64,000 bases of DNA from Paralithodes platypus. Its lineage: Eukaryota; Arthropoda; Malacostraca; Decapoda; Lithodidae. The translations under genes and the position numbers were made by a program. Positions 9,620 to 19,187 of the stretch are shown here, piece after piece. The notes under the pieces were generated by a model that saw only the letters and a program-made list of their open reading frames with translations, had not been told where the DNA came from and ran no database searches. How positions within the stretch are numbered: the stretch's first letter is position 1; each line of letters starts with the position of its first letter. The stretch spans positions 40,930,748 through 40,994,747 of the forward strand of contig CM064480.1 in NCBI GenBank assembly GCA_032716605.1, in the 5' to 3' direction.

Positions 9620-12600
9620 CTACGACTGATCATCCACCCTTGATAAACAATCCGCGATCACATTGTCACATCCAGCAATATGACGGATGTCCAGGTTATA
9701 CTCCTGCAACATCAAAGACCACCTGGTCAGTCTCATATTGTGATTGTGAAATTGATTCAGGAATCTCAAAGGGTGATGATCAGTGTAGATAACCACGACT
9801 GGGCCATAGGCTGGAACATACACCTCGAAGTGCCTGAGCGACAGCACAATCGCCAGTAATTCCTTTTCTATTGTAGAATAGTTCTTTTGTGCAGCATTGA
9901 ACTTCTTAGAAAAGAAACTTACTGGGTGTTCCACACCTTCATTGTCTGTCTGTAGCAAGACGGCACCAGCCCCTACACCACTAGCATCTGTTGCCAGCTG
10001 AAAAGGCCTGTTAAAGTCTGGGGCCCTGAGTATCGGGTGAGTACATAGCAAATGTTTCACCAAAGTGAAAGCCTTTTCACACTCAGGTGCCCACAAAAAC
10101 TTTTTGTCTTTAGATAACAAATCTGTGAGAGGTGCCAACACCGTTGAGTAACCTTTTATGAAGCGTCTGTAGTAGCCTATCATACCCAAGAATCTCATAA
10201 TCTGCTTCTTGGTTGTTGGGTGCGGAAATTTATTGATAGCCTGTACCTTGTTCTGAGGAGGGCACACCTGTCCCCTTCCCACTACAAACCCAAGGTACTG
10301 CACAGTGGCTTTTACGAAGTCACACTTTGCCAAATTTACTACCAGACCTGCTTCACTAAGTTTCCGGAACAAGGTCTCAAGGTGCTCACAATGGCTCTCA
10401 AAGTCGTCATCATAAATGATTACATCGTCCAAATATACGGTGCAATTTGGAATGTCCTTTACAATTTCATTCATCAGGTTCTGAAACGTTGCTGGTGCAT
10501 TCTTAAGCCCGTAAGGCATAACATTGCACCGGTAGGTACTCCCGTCCACAACAAAACCACATACCTCTTTAGCACGCTCGGACAAAGGTACTTGCCAGTA
10601 ACCTTTTACTAAATCTACTTTAGACAAAAAACGAGCATTACCAATTTTGTCAACACTATCATCAACCCGAGGAAGAGGATATGGGTTAGTTGGAGTCAAA
10701 CCGTTTAACCTACGGAAATCAATACAAAAGCGTACCTTGCCATCTGGCTTAGGCTGCAGTGTTACAGGGGAAGTCCACTTAACTGTGCCTTTCTCTATCA
10801 ACCCTCTACCGAGCATATACTCCAACTCATCCCTCAGAGCTGGTAGTTTTATGGGGGGCACACGGTACGGGATTGACTTAAAGGGTAGATGGTCCCCCAC
10901 GTCAACATCATGCATAGCCTGAGTAGTGAGGCCTGGGTGTTCAGCAAATACAGTGGGGTATGAACCGAACAACTGACGGATAGCATCAAACTGCGGCTCA
11001 GGCAAATGAGCTATAGCCTCGTCAGCCCTTAGGCTCGAGTTCCCCGCCCACTGATCCGCTGAAACATGTTGATCCCAGCTATCCTCCTCTGAAGCTTGAC
11101 TGTCCCCCTCTCCTTCTCCACCACGGCCGCAACAAGCCAACACAGGGACAGTGAGAGGCTCAGAGGGGCGCCTCACATACTCTTTAATAAGGTTCACGTG
11201 ACATAACTGGTTCTTTTTCCTCCTGTCTGGAGTGGCAACAAGGTAATCTAAGTCTGAAATTTTTTCTACAATTTTATAAGGTCCAGTGTACTTCGCAGAG
11301 AGGGGGTTACCAACCAAAGGCAACAAAATTAATACCTCTTGTCCTACAGTGAACTTCCGGAGCCTCACTTTGCGATCATACCTGTCCTTCATCAAAGCTT
11401 GTGATTCTGTCAAATTTCTACCTGCCATCTCCAGACTCTTAAGCATGCGCTCACGGCTTTCAAGCACATACTTTAATAATGGACAAGGCTGCACAGTCCC
11501 CTCCCAAATTTCTTTCAGCATGTTAAGGGGGCCCCTGACACGGTGTCCAAAAATCAGCTCGTTTGGACTAAATCCCAGGCTCTCACCAGGTACCTCCCGA
11601 GCAGCAAACAGCACATAAGGCAATCCAAGATCCCAATCCATACCGTTGTCAGCACAATAACACCTGAGCATGCTTTTAAGTGTAGCATGCCACCGCTCAA
11701 GCACCCCTTGACTCTCAGGGTGATACGCTGACGATACTACTGCTCGTATCCCATGCTGTTGCATTGTTTGCTTGAACATGTTGGAGGTGAAATTAGATCC
11801 CTGATCAGACTGAATCTCCTCCGGGTACCCGTACCTTGAGAAGTACCACAACAAGTTACTGACTACCGTCTTAGCCATTCCATTTTTCATAGGGTATGCA
11901 TCGGGGTATCTAGTGGCAACATCCATTATGGTTAACAAAAATTTATTTCCCGCCTTAGTGGGAGGGAGTGGACCAACCATGTCAACAATAATTTTACTAA
12001 AGGGTGGCCCAATCACAGGAATAGGGTGTAACGGAGCCTTAGGAATAACTTGGTTCGGTTTCCCGACACGTTGACAAATATCACAGGAGTTTATCCATGA
12101 CTGCACATGAGACTTCATCCCCGGCCACCAAAACAATTTCCCCAAAGCCGCCACCGTTTTTCTCACCCCTAGATGTCCTGCCAGTGGTGTGTCATGCGCC
12201 AACCTCAGTAGGCTATCCCTGCACTCCCGTGGCACCACCAACTGGTCCACTACTCCGGACCCCTTTTGCCAACTACGTTTAGGGTCTTGAAAACGCCTAT
12301 AAAGGATGCCTTCTAAATAAAAAAAATCTCCTGGCTGTGCATCGCCGTCCTCGTCGAGCTCTACAGCTCCATTAGCACACGTTTGGAGCTCAGGGTCCTC
12401 TAGTTGCAACCGACTTATATCTGAGGGTGCCAAGCGATCTAACTGCTCCCGGAGCAATGCATGACCTTCCCCGATACTGGGCTGCTCCCTCTGTCTCTCT
12501 CGATGTACATAACGTTGCTGTCGTGGAGACTCGTCATGCCCAGCCTCGTCACTCTCGATGACAGGCCCAGGGGCTACTCCAGAATTAAGTAATGGTGCTA

Positions 12601-14740
12601 ATACTGAATCACCCAGGAGAGCCGCCGAGTCAAAACTCTTAAAACCAACTCCAGCTTTAGCCTCCTCCTGTTGATCGTTCCTCCGCTGGTCTGAAGGCGG
12701 AGGACTAGGCTGTGACACTTTAGCTGCCCGAGCTCGGGTGACAACACACGCCATGGGTTGTGTCTGGCACCGCTCGACCCACTCTTGCTCTTCCCTACTC
12801 ACGTCGGCCGGCCTCTCGGCAACGACTAAGGGTAGAACCTCGGAAGCGGGCATTGCAAAGTCGTTGCCGAGAAGAAGGTCGACGCCCTCCACTGGCAGTT
12901 TCTCCACAATCCCGACATCCAATTCACGTGCCACACCATCCACCTCCAACTCCAACCGCACCAGCGGGTATGACCGAGTTGCATTAATACCCTGCACCAC
13001 TACCACCCGAGCCGCGTTTATAGGGTAGCCAGTCAAGTTTTTCATCAGAGTCTGGGAAGCACCTGTATCACGCAAGACCTCTACTCCATGCTTGCGCCCC
13101 GCCCACATCACGCAACCCCGCCCTCTATGGTCGCAAAAAACATCCTGAGCAGGGTTCGAGCCTCCCAGGTGCTTCTGCATTGGCTGTGCCTCAGCCTCTG
13201 ACGAACTGCCCCAGGCAAACTCAGATGACTTCGGAGACACACCAATGTTGCAGGCCAAAGACACAGCTGCTGTAGGTGGTTTGCTAGGACAGACTCTTGC
13301 AAAGTGCCCCTTTTTATGACAATGATAACACTCCACCTCCCCTTTGGGCTTCCCTTGGTACTGGGAAGGGCCCGGCCCCTTCTTAAATGGGACGGTGCTA
13401 GTCTTGTGGTCAGTCTTGGTATCATGGCTCTTGTACTTGTTTGCATAAGGTATATCACTAACTCGGGGGGGTGGGGCGTCACGCCCCTTGTTACCTGCCT
13501 CACTACGCTGGGCAGACCCGCACCCACGAATTAGTGATAGCCGGAGGTCAGCCATCTCAGCTGCCTCCTGTAGAGTTTTTGGGTTCTTTTCTTTAATAGT
13601 TAAAGTCATTTCTGCACCAGTACACTTATAAAACTGCTCGAGCAGAAACAGCTCAGTCAACTGTTCGGCCGTCTCAGCTTTCTCAGAACGTGTCCAGTTT
13701 TTAAGTGCATCTTTTAAGTCCCGGGCATGTTCAAGAAAGGTCACCTCCCTAGTCTTTGTAACACCCCGAAACTTCAATCGATATGTTTCCGGTTGCAACT
13801 CGTATGCCCGTAGGACAGCTCTCTTCAATTCTGGGTAGTCAATGCAAGACTCTAAAGGCAGTGCATCATAAGCCTTCAGACCCTTACCCGTAAGTCTTGA
13901 GGAGACTAGAGCTGCCCACTTCTCTTCAGGCCAATTATGCTCCCTACATTTCTTCTCAAAACGATTAAAAAATTCTGTGACTTCAGTTTCACTAAATACC
14001 GGCACCAATTTGACTAATTGGGCCAAGGACTGTTCTCTTACTTGGCCCTCACGGCCCATCCAAGTCCCTGTCGACTCTGCACGAGACTTATCTAAATCTA
14101 ATTTAGCACAATATTTCTCCGAGTCGTACTTAAGCTCAGCCTCATGCCTCCTAACCTCAATCTCATGCCTCCTCGTCTCATCCTCCTGCCTCCTGGTCTC
14201 ATTTTCATGCCTCCTGGTCTCATCCTCCTGCTTCCTAGCCTCAATCTTAGCAAGCTCAAGTCTAAATACCATATCTGGAGACAGACAGGAAGAGGGAGCT
14301 GCCACTACTGAAGGAGGGGGGGCAAAAACTGGGGAACCACCATGTGCACCACCCGAGGGCACTCCAATCTGCCAATTCTCATCCCTCTGTGGGAGAGTGC
14401 TAACCTCCGGTAACTGAGTGGACGGCACTGTGGGAGTCGAGTGAGAGGGGATCTGGGGAGGAACCCCCCCAAACGCCCTCTCCTCCGAAACCCCATGTCG
14501 CCCACGCAACACCCAGGAAATCAGCTCCCCCTTGGACATCCCTACTACATTGGAAATTCCCAAAACCTTGGCTATCAGGTGCAAGCCACAAACATCCACC
14601 CCAGTCAGCCTCTCCTCCGTCACGTGGTACCGCTTACTCACAAAAACTCTAGCATCCTCCTCACTGGTTACTAACGGCACACCTTCAAATGGCATCTCTC
14701 GCTCATCGTCAGTGCTAATGCACGACATACTGAAGTCCAC
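9620..14740 (-). CDS. Gag-Pol polyprotein with integrase upstream of reverse transcriptase
   Basis: An uninterrupted 1706-residue polyprotein. Order from the N-terminus: gag with a charged coiled-coil of repeated E-T-R-R-H/Q-E blocks (~residues 168-200); a CCHC zinc knuckle, CYHCHKKGHFARVC (~470); aspartic protease DTGAS (~560); the HHCC integrase zinc finger HLGVRK...CDICQRVG (~850-895); a DDE integrase core (IVDMVGPLPP, SDQGSNF, HPESQGVLERWH, ~915-1060); RT with YRVPPIKLP, FCIDFRRLN and the YLDD box (~1280-1450); and RNase H starting at TDASGVGAGAVL (~1585) with a DHHPL box. Ordinary Ty3/Gypsy elements have integrase last; the INT-before-RT order is known from the Gmr1-like group. All visible catalytic motifs are intact. 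Gag and Pol share one frame, so no frameshift signal is needed. The start at 14740 lies about 200 bp inside the 5' LTR, as expected. Confidence 0.95.
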   Translation of the reverse strand: MDFSMSCISTDDEREMPFEGVPLVTSEEDARVFVSKRYHVTEERLTGVDVCGLHLIAKVLGISNVVGMSKGELISWVLRGRHGVSEERAFGGVPPQIPSHSTPTVPSTQLPEVSTLPQRDENWQIGVPSGGAHGGSPVFAPPPSVVAAPSSCLSPDMVFRLELAKIEARKQEDETRRHENETRRQEDETRRHEIEVRRHEAELKYDSEKYCAKLDLDKSRAESTGTWMGREGQVREQSLAQLVKLVPVFSETEVTEFFNRFEKKCREHNWPEEKWAALVSSRLTGKGLKAYDALPLESCIDYPELKRAVLRAYELQPETYRLKFRGVTKTREVTFLEHARDLKDALKNWTRSEKAETAEQLTELFLLEQFYKCTGAEMTLTIKEKNPKTLQEAAEMADLRLSLIRGCGSAQRSEAGNKGRDAPPPRVSDIPYANKYKSHDTKTDHKTSTVPFKKGPGPSQYQGKPKGEVECYHCHKKGHFARVCPSKPPTAAVSLACNIGVSPKSSEFAWGSSSEAEAQPMQKHLGGSNPAQDVFCDHRGRGCVMWAGRKHGVEVLRDTGASQTLMKNLTGYPINAARVVVVQGINATRSYPLVRLELEVDGVARELDVGIVEKLPVEGVDLLLGNDFAMPASEVLPLVVAERPADVSREEQEWVERCQTQPMACVVTRARAAKVSQPSPPPSDQRRNDQQEEAKAGVGFKSFDSAALLGDSVLAPLLNSGVAPGPVIESDEAGHDESPRQQRYVHRERQREQPSIGEGHALLREQLDRLAPSDISRLQLEDPELQTCANGAVELDEDGDAQPGDFFYLEGILYRRFQDPKRSWQKGSGVVDQLVVPRECRDSLLRLAHDTPLAGHLGVRKTVAALGKLFWWPGMKSHVQSWINSCDICQRVGKPNQVIPKAPLHPIPVIGPPFSKIIVDMVGPLPPTKAGNKFLLTIMDVATRYPDAYPMKNGMAKTVVSNLLWYFSRYGYPEEIQSDQGSNFTSNMFKQTMQQHGIRAVVSSAYHPESQGVLERWHATLKSMLRCYCADNGMDWDLGLPYVLFAAREVPGESLGFSPNELIFGHRVRGPLNMLKEIWEGTVQPCPLLKYVLESRERMLKSLEMAGRNLTESQALMKDRYDRKVRLRKFTVGQEVLILLPLVGNPLSAKYTGPYKIVEKISDLDYLVATPDRRKKNQLCHVNLIKEYVRRPSEPLTVPVLACCGRGGEGEGDSQASEEDSWDQHVSADQWAGNSSLRADEAIAHLPEPQFDAIRQLFGSYPTVFAEHPGLTTQAMHDVDVGDHLPFKSIPYRVPPIKLPALRDELEYMLGRGLIEKGTVKWTSPVTLQPKPDGKVRFCIDFRRLNGLTPTNPYPLPRVDDSVDKIGNARFLSKVDLVKGYWQVPLSERAKEVCGFVVDGSTYRCNVMPYGLKNAPATFQNLMNEIVKDIPNCTVYLDDVIIYDDDFESHCEHLETLFRKLSEAGLVVNLAKCDFVKATVQYLGFVVGRGQVCPPQNKVQAINKFPHPTTKKQIMRFLGMIGYYRRFIKGYSTVLAPLTDLLSKDKKFLWAPECEKAFTLVKHLLCTHPILRAPDFNRPFQLATDASGVGAGAVLLQTDNEGVEHPVSFFSKKFNAAQKNYSTIEKELLAIVLSLRHFEVYVPAYGPVVVIYTDHHPLRFLNQFHNHNMRLTRWSLMLQEYNLDIRHIAGCDNVIADCLSRVDDQS

Positions 14741-14919
14741 AAAAAAATTCTCGAGACAAAAGTGTTTAACTTCCTATGCAAGCACTAATTACTAAATTAA
14801 CTGGAGTCTCTTAAATGCTTTACTAATTGCCATACAAAAACAAATATTCTTCAATATGCACGCTAAAATACAAACAAACAAATGTTGTACAACTCTGCAA
14901 AAATTTATACTGTTCACAA

Positions 14920-14941
14920 AATCCTAAGCAAGGTCGCCATT
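14920..14941 (-). other. Candidate primer binding site of the Gypsy element
   Basis: Directly inside the 5' LTR the element strand reads AA then TGGCGACCTTGCTTAGG. A PBS pairs with the tRNA 3' end and so starts with TGG. A tRNA-Arg primer is possible but I cannot verify it. Confidence 0.6.
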
Positions 14942-16802
14942 TGTTACGACCTGGCACTCGGGTACACAAGGGCTCTCAATCAGGACTCGAATACGGCTCG
15001 CTGCCACAACGGAAACACACGATCCCAACCCCTGAGTACTGCCAGCCGAACAAAAAACACCAATACCCTCCAGAGTTCAATCTGCTATAACGGGGTATAC
15101 AAGAACTCGGTACTAGTGTTCAAGAACAGACTAATAAAGAGACAGGAATTCTCTAGTCTGGTCAACAATCAAACAAAGAAGTAAGAAACAACAACACCAA
15201 AGAATAGTGTTGGCCGAAGCCGAAGTAATCCACCCTTGACTAAGAACTTAAGAAGTCCTCCACCCTCTACTTCGGATCGGCACTATTACGTTACGTTAAT
15301 TAATAGTCCTTAAGCATCGAGCAAGGAATCTTCTGAAAAAAGTTAGATGCTTCTCGGATGCTCGTAAGAAGTACGTATCGGATTTTGAACAGTAATTCAA
15401 TAAGAAAAACACTGGCAATTAAATACTATTAAAGGTTTAAATTGGCATAAGAATAATTAAAAGAATATGCAATAGTAAATGGCAAACATTAAAAAGAAGT
15501 ACTCCGCAAATGCAACGGCAATAGCCTACTCGGATTGTGCTCGTGGGCCACTAATCACTAAAGTAGCCAAGCTTGCAACACATGAAATCAATAGTGCATA
15601 AACAATATCATACATAAGGAAAGCTTCAATACTATTCTGTATCTACTAATCGAGTAAAGTCTAGCTGGGGTACTGTGGGCAAAAGGTAGCAGTGACTGAG
15701 CAAAAACGGCTCGTAGCCTAGCGAAGTCCTCACAACTGTTTAAAGTATTACGTTAACACTAACAAGTGCACTTTGAGAAATCCAGATCCCTTGTATCTGG
15801 TTTTCTCCCGGCTCCTTGACAAAGTAAAAACAAGCTGTTAATAAAATACAGGGTGGTTAGGCTCTTGCCCTCACGCACTGTAAATTATTAACTCAACACA
15901 GTCAGCCGCGAAGACAACCTAGGCTTCACTGAACCGAAACGAGTATGCAGGTTTATCGCTTAACCACTGCATCAAACAACAACTCGTAACACAGAAAAGC
16001 CTTACCCCAGTCTAGCATTACCTAGACTAGCAGAAACCAGGAATAATAATAATAACACACAGGGAAATGCATAGACAAGTGCAACAAACATAAATCAATC
16101 CTATTCTAAGTTAACCCTTCCAAAATAGGCTATCTAATAGGCAAATATCTCGTGAGAACTCAAGCGATAATACGTTGGCTGACTAGCTCTGCACCAACGG
16201 GACCATGGAAGTTAAAAAGGGTAGGGAAAAGAGGAGATAAGAATGTAAGGTAGTAGAGAAAGTTCACATCAGTCAGAAGAATATATATAGTTAGCAAGGG
16301 AAATGAGAAGTCGCTCTGCCTAATGAGTTCTGATCAAAAAATGGCTAGACTTCCCTTTTTATACTCGGCCCTCTAGTGAGCCCAACGTGAACTACTAAGG
16401 ACCGCCCACTGACAATCATTACGTAATTTCTCTCTCTCCTCTGGGATAGACAAAGGCTTTCCTAGCACTGAGGGGAGGGGGGAGGGGGGGGGGGAGTGCT
16501 AGTGAGTTAGGCCCACCTCCCGCATGGCGCACCCACTGACCCCCAACTGTGGCTGCCGCTTCTCCCATCATTACAAATAAGTTTTACACACAATACTTAT
16601 AACTAATGATATAAAATAGAACTCGTTGACTCAGATGAAAACAAAATACATATTCATATTACTTATAGTACAACGGCTCACATGAACTAAGTTAGGAAAC
16701 TCTACATAGACTACAGCCAAAGTTCCTGCCCTGACGATCCTAGCGAGAGTGGGGCATGACTAGGCGTTCTGTACAGCATGCTCACACTGGACATGCGTCA
16801 CA
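14942..16802 (-). repeat. Gypsy LTR, right copy (5' LTR of the element)
   Basis: 1861 bp, the partner of 7356-9215. As the 5' LTR it should hold the promoter of the minus-strand transcript. It is followed at 16803 by the second TACT of the target duplication and by the rest of the interrupted CR1-like ORF. Confidence 0.95.
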
Positions 16803-17035
16803 TACTCTATCAGTATTCTCATTTTTACTATCAGTTACATGTGTAGTGTTATCGATACTACTATTACACATCACTATATCCGCACTATCTTGACTGATTA
16901 TTTCTATTTTACTCACTGGTTTGTCACATGAAGTACCTGCTCCATATGGAGACAGTATTTTACTTACACACCCAGGTTTTTTTAACGAAACCCCGCAACA
17001 ATCTTGTCGAGTGAGCTGGCCAAGGTCGAAACTCC
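16803..17035 (-). pseudogene. CR1-like ORF2, 5' part cut off by the Gypsy insertion
   Basis: Read on the minus strand, this segment is open and joins in frame to 7355 after removal of the Gypsy element and one TACT: KKPGCVSKILSPYGAG... leads into ...KSNRLRVYYTNC. It encodes the low-complexity stretch upstream of the endonuclease. No start codon can be fixed because the segment runs into the inverted repeat at ~17047. The open junction is strong support for the insertion model. Confidence 0.7.
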
Positions 17036-17046
17036 TAGTCGAGAGA

Positions 17047-17400
17047 GATGTTTGTAAATTTTTATTTGATAGTGACTATATAACATGAATGTAAAGGTGA
17101 TAGTAGGGTTTGGTGGTGGCTGATAACTACCGTGTTTGATAGAGGAGCAATCATGGTTTGGTGGTTTACACAGGTACGCCACGGTAGCCTTGTCCGTTTC
17201 CTAGTCATTCAGGTGTGACTTTAACCTCGTGACTAAGGGACAAGTGGCTTAATTCTCCACTTTTGGTAATGCACAATATTGACGAAAATTAGGGAACGGT
17301 GTGAAACAAGCTCTGGCAAAATATCATACTGATCCAACTGTTTGTTAGTAAGTTATTCCCGAAAAACGATGATGCCACACGGCCTCTGAACAGGTGTTCA
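17047..17400 (-). repeat. Interspersed repeat, right inverted copy
   Basis: Inverted partner of 3890-4235 with the same landmarks in reverse complement, a few indels and about 90% similarity by eye. Confidence 0.8.
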
Positions 17401-19065
17401 GGTATAGCATCATTACATATGTTATGTTCCTATCTTAATCCTTTTCTCCATACTCCCGTTTATCATGGTATCCTCGATCAACCCTGTGCGTGTCCACCAA
17501 TGAAGTAAAGACTAGTATAAACGTGGAAACCTTTTCACATTTAAAATGTGTGTAACTGAAACAAACTCTCCCGGAAGTCGTGATAATTCTTCAGGAAAGC
17601 AGAGTAAAAAGAGAGCAGCAATTCACTTTGCAATGAGTGTAGGCGTACTGCACTATACAATCATTTTGTTTACATCTAGAGTATTTCCTTGGAATGAACC
17701 GTAACGTTTATGAGATGCTATAAATATTCCTTGTAAAGCAAACACACGCACGCACACACATATAGGCGTATATACGCACACGCATACACACTCATACGTA
17801 CACATAAGCACACACACACACCCACACACTGCACTTGTGAGAGAGTGTGCTTGGCGGCTCAGTAGTGAATATTATTGGTGAGCACTGACAAGGTAAACCA
17901 GTCCCACCAGCAGTCTTCACCTACCAACACATTAGGTCAGTCGCTCGGTGCGTCTCTGAGGTTAACACTTTCAGTCTCCGAGAACGCATTTTCACTTATT
18001 CCTGGCTAACATTCGTTATTTTACTCAGCATTGAAAAACCTTCTAGGAATCAAATGGGTAAAATACAAAGTGTTTCATAAACCGATGTCATATACTTCAG
18101 GACGTATTCATCGGATATAAATAAACATGTATTACTCTATGACCTTCGAGGTAAGTATATATAATTTCGGAGATATTACAGATTTACAGTAATCGATAGA
18201 TATAAGAAAAACCAGGCAAGGGAGTGAAAGCACAAATCATACCGTCTATCTATGGACGTGAGTTAAGCAGGATTCGTGGTTTAGTTAAACTAATTACATC
18301 ACGTTTTATGCTGTGGTAATATTTGGTTGATAATGTTGGCTATGTTAATTATTATGGTAATTATTCGGACGCTGATGCTTTGGAGGAGACAATGTTGGAT
18401 GTTCAGCCGGTTAAAACTTTAGCTAGGTGAAGCTTTATTCTGTGTCGGGTACTGCCTCATGAAGCAATGTCGCTCACGAAACCTTAGTCAACGAAACTGA
18501 GTGAAATATGTTGTAACCTTTTGAAATCCAAAATATCTACTTATTTTCTCTCAAAGTTATAATTATAGTAAATATCGCTCGCTTCAGTTACTGTATATGC
18601 GTGGACACTTGATTTTAATTGTAGATAACAATTTAGTATTAAACAATAACTATGTACCCTTTACTTAGTAATAACACTTACGTAACAACACTATGACCTT
18701 GAGGGTCATTGTGTAAGATTGTCTTACTCTCGTCTTGTGAGCATATTTTGAAGAATGAATACATTTGCTTCATGACGCAATGCTGAGGCGCAGAATGAGT
18801 TACATAGCTGGAACATTAACCGGCTGAACACACAGCCTTCCTTTCCTTCACGTGTAGGAATTGTATCGGAAATAAACAGTTACAACTACCGCATAGTACT
18901 GACGGCGATCTTCTGTCGCTGTTACTGACAAGTGGCTTTATTACTGACGTCGATTCGCCGTCGCTGATATAGTAGGATATAGTGGCTATAACAAATCATA
19001 ATACAAATTCAAATTTTTATTTTACAAACAATGATGTGAATAATCAATAATAATAGAACTAATAA
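17401..19065. other. Unassigned stretch with a CA-rich microsatellite
   Basis: No recognisable gene or element. Imperfect (CA)n repeats lie at 17742-17828. This is the sequence into which the BEL element inserted; the last five bases (AATAA, 19061-19065) are the target duplication. Confidence 0.6.
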
Positions 19066-19187
19066 TATCGGGAATTTAGATAAAGGTTAAATTACTTATC
19101 ACTGGTACATGAAATATCCCAACAAATAGTTATAATATAATTACCAACGAGGTATTCGTCAATGGGTGTAATCCAGTCCCCCACACA

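Larger units (their letters stand above)
7356..16802 (-). mobile_element. Ty3/Gypsy LTR retrotransposon with Gmr1-like domain order, complete
   Basis: Complete element: LTRs at 7356-9215 and 14942-16802, with the internal region between them. It inserted into the CR1-like copy 1; the target duplication is TACT (7352-7355 and 16803-16806). LTR ends are TGTTACG...CGTCACA on the plus strand. It has a single gag-pol ORF. The order of domains (gag, protease, integrase, RT, RNase H) differs from ordinary Gypsy elements. Intact ORF plus near-identical LTRs imply a recent insertion that may still be active. Confidence 0.95.

Noticed and set aside
13304..13534. Plus-strand ORFs opposite the Gypsy polyprotein (also at 10220, 12738 and 13977)
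   Set aside because: They are shadows of the minus-strand gag-pol frame, which carries all the recognisable motifs.
17742..17828. Telomere-like or regulatory repeat
   Set aside because: Simple imperfect CA repeat; no TTAGG or TTAGGG units.
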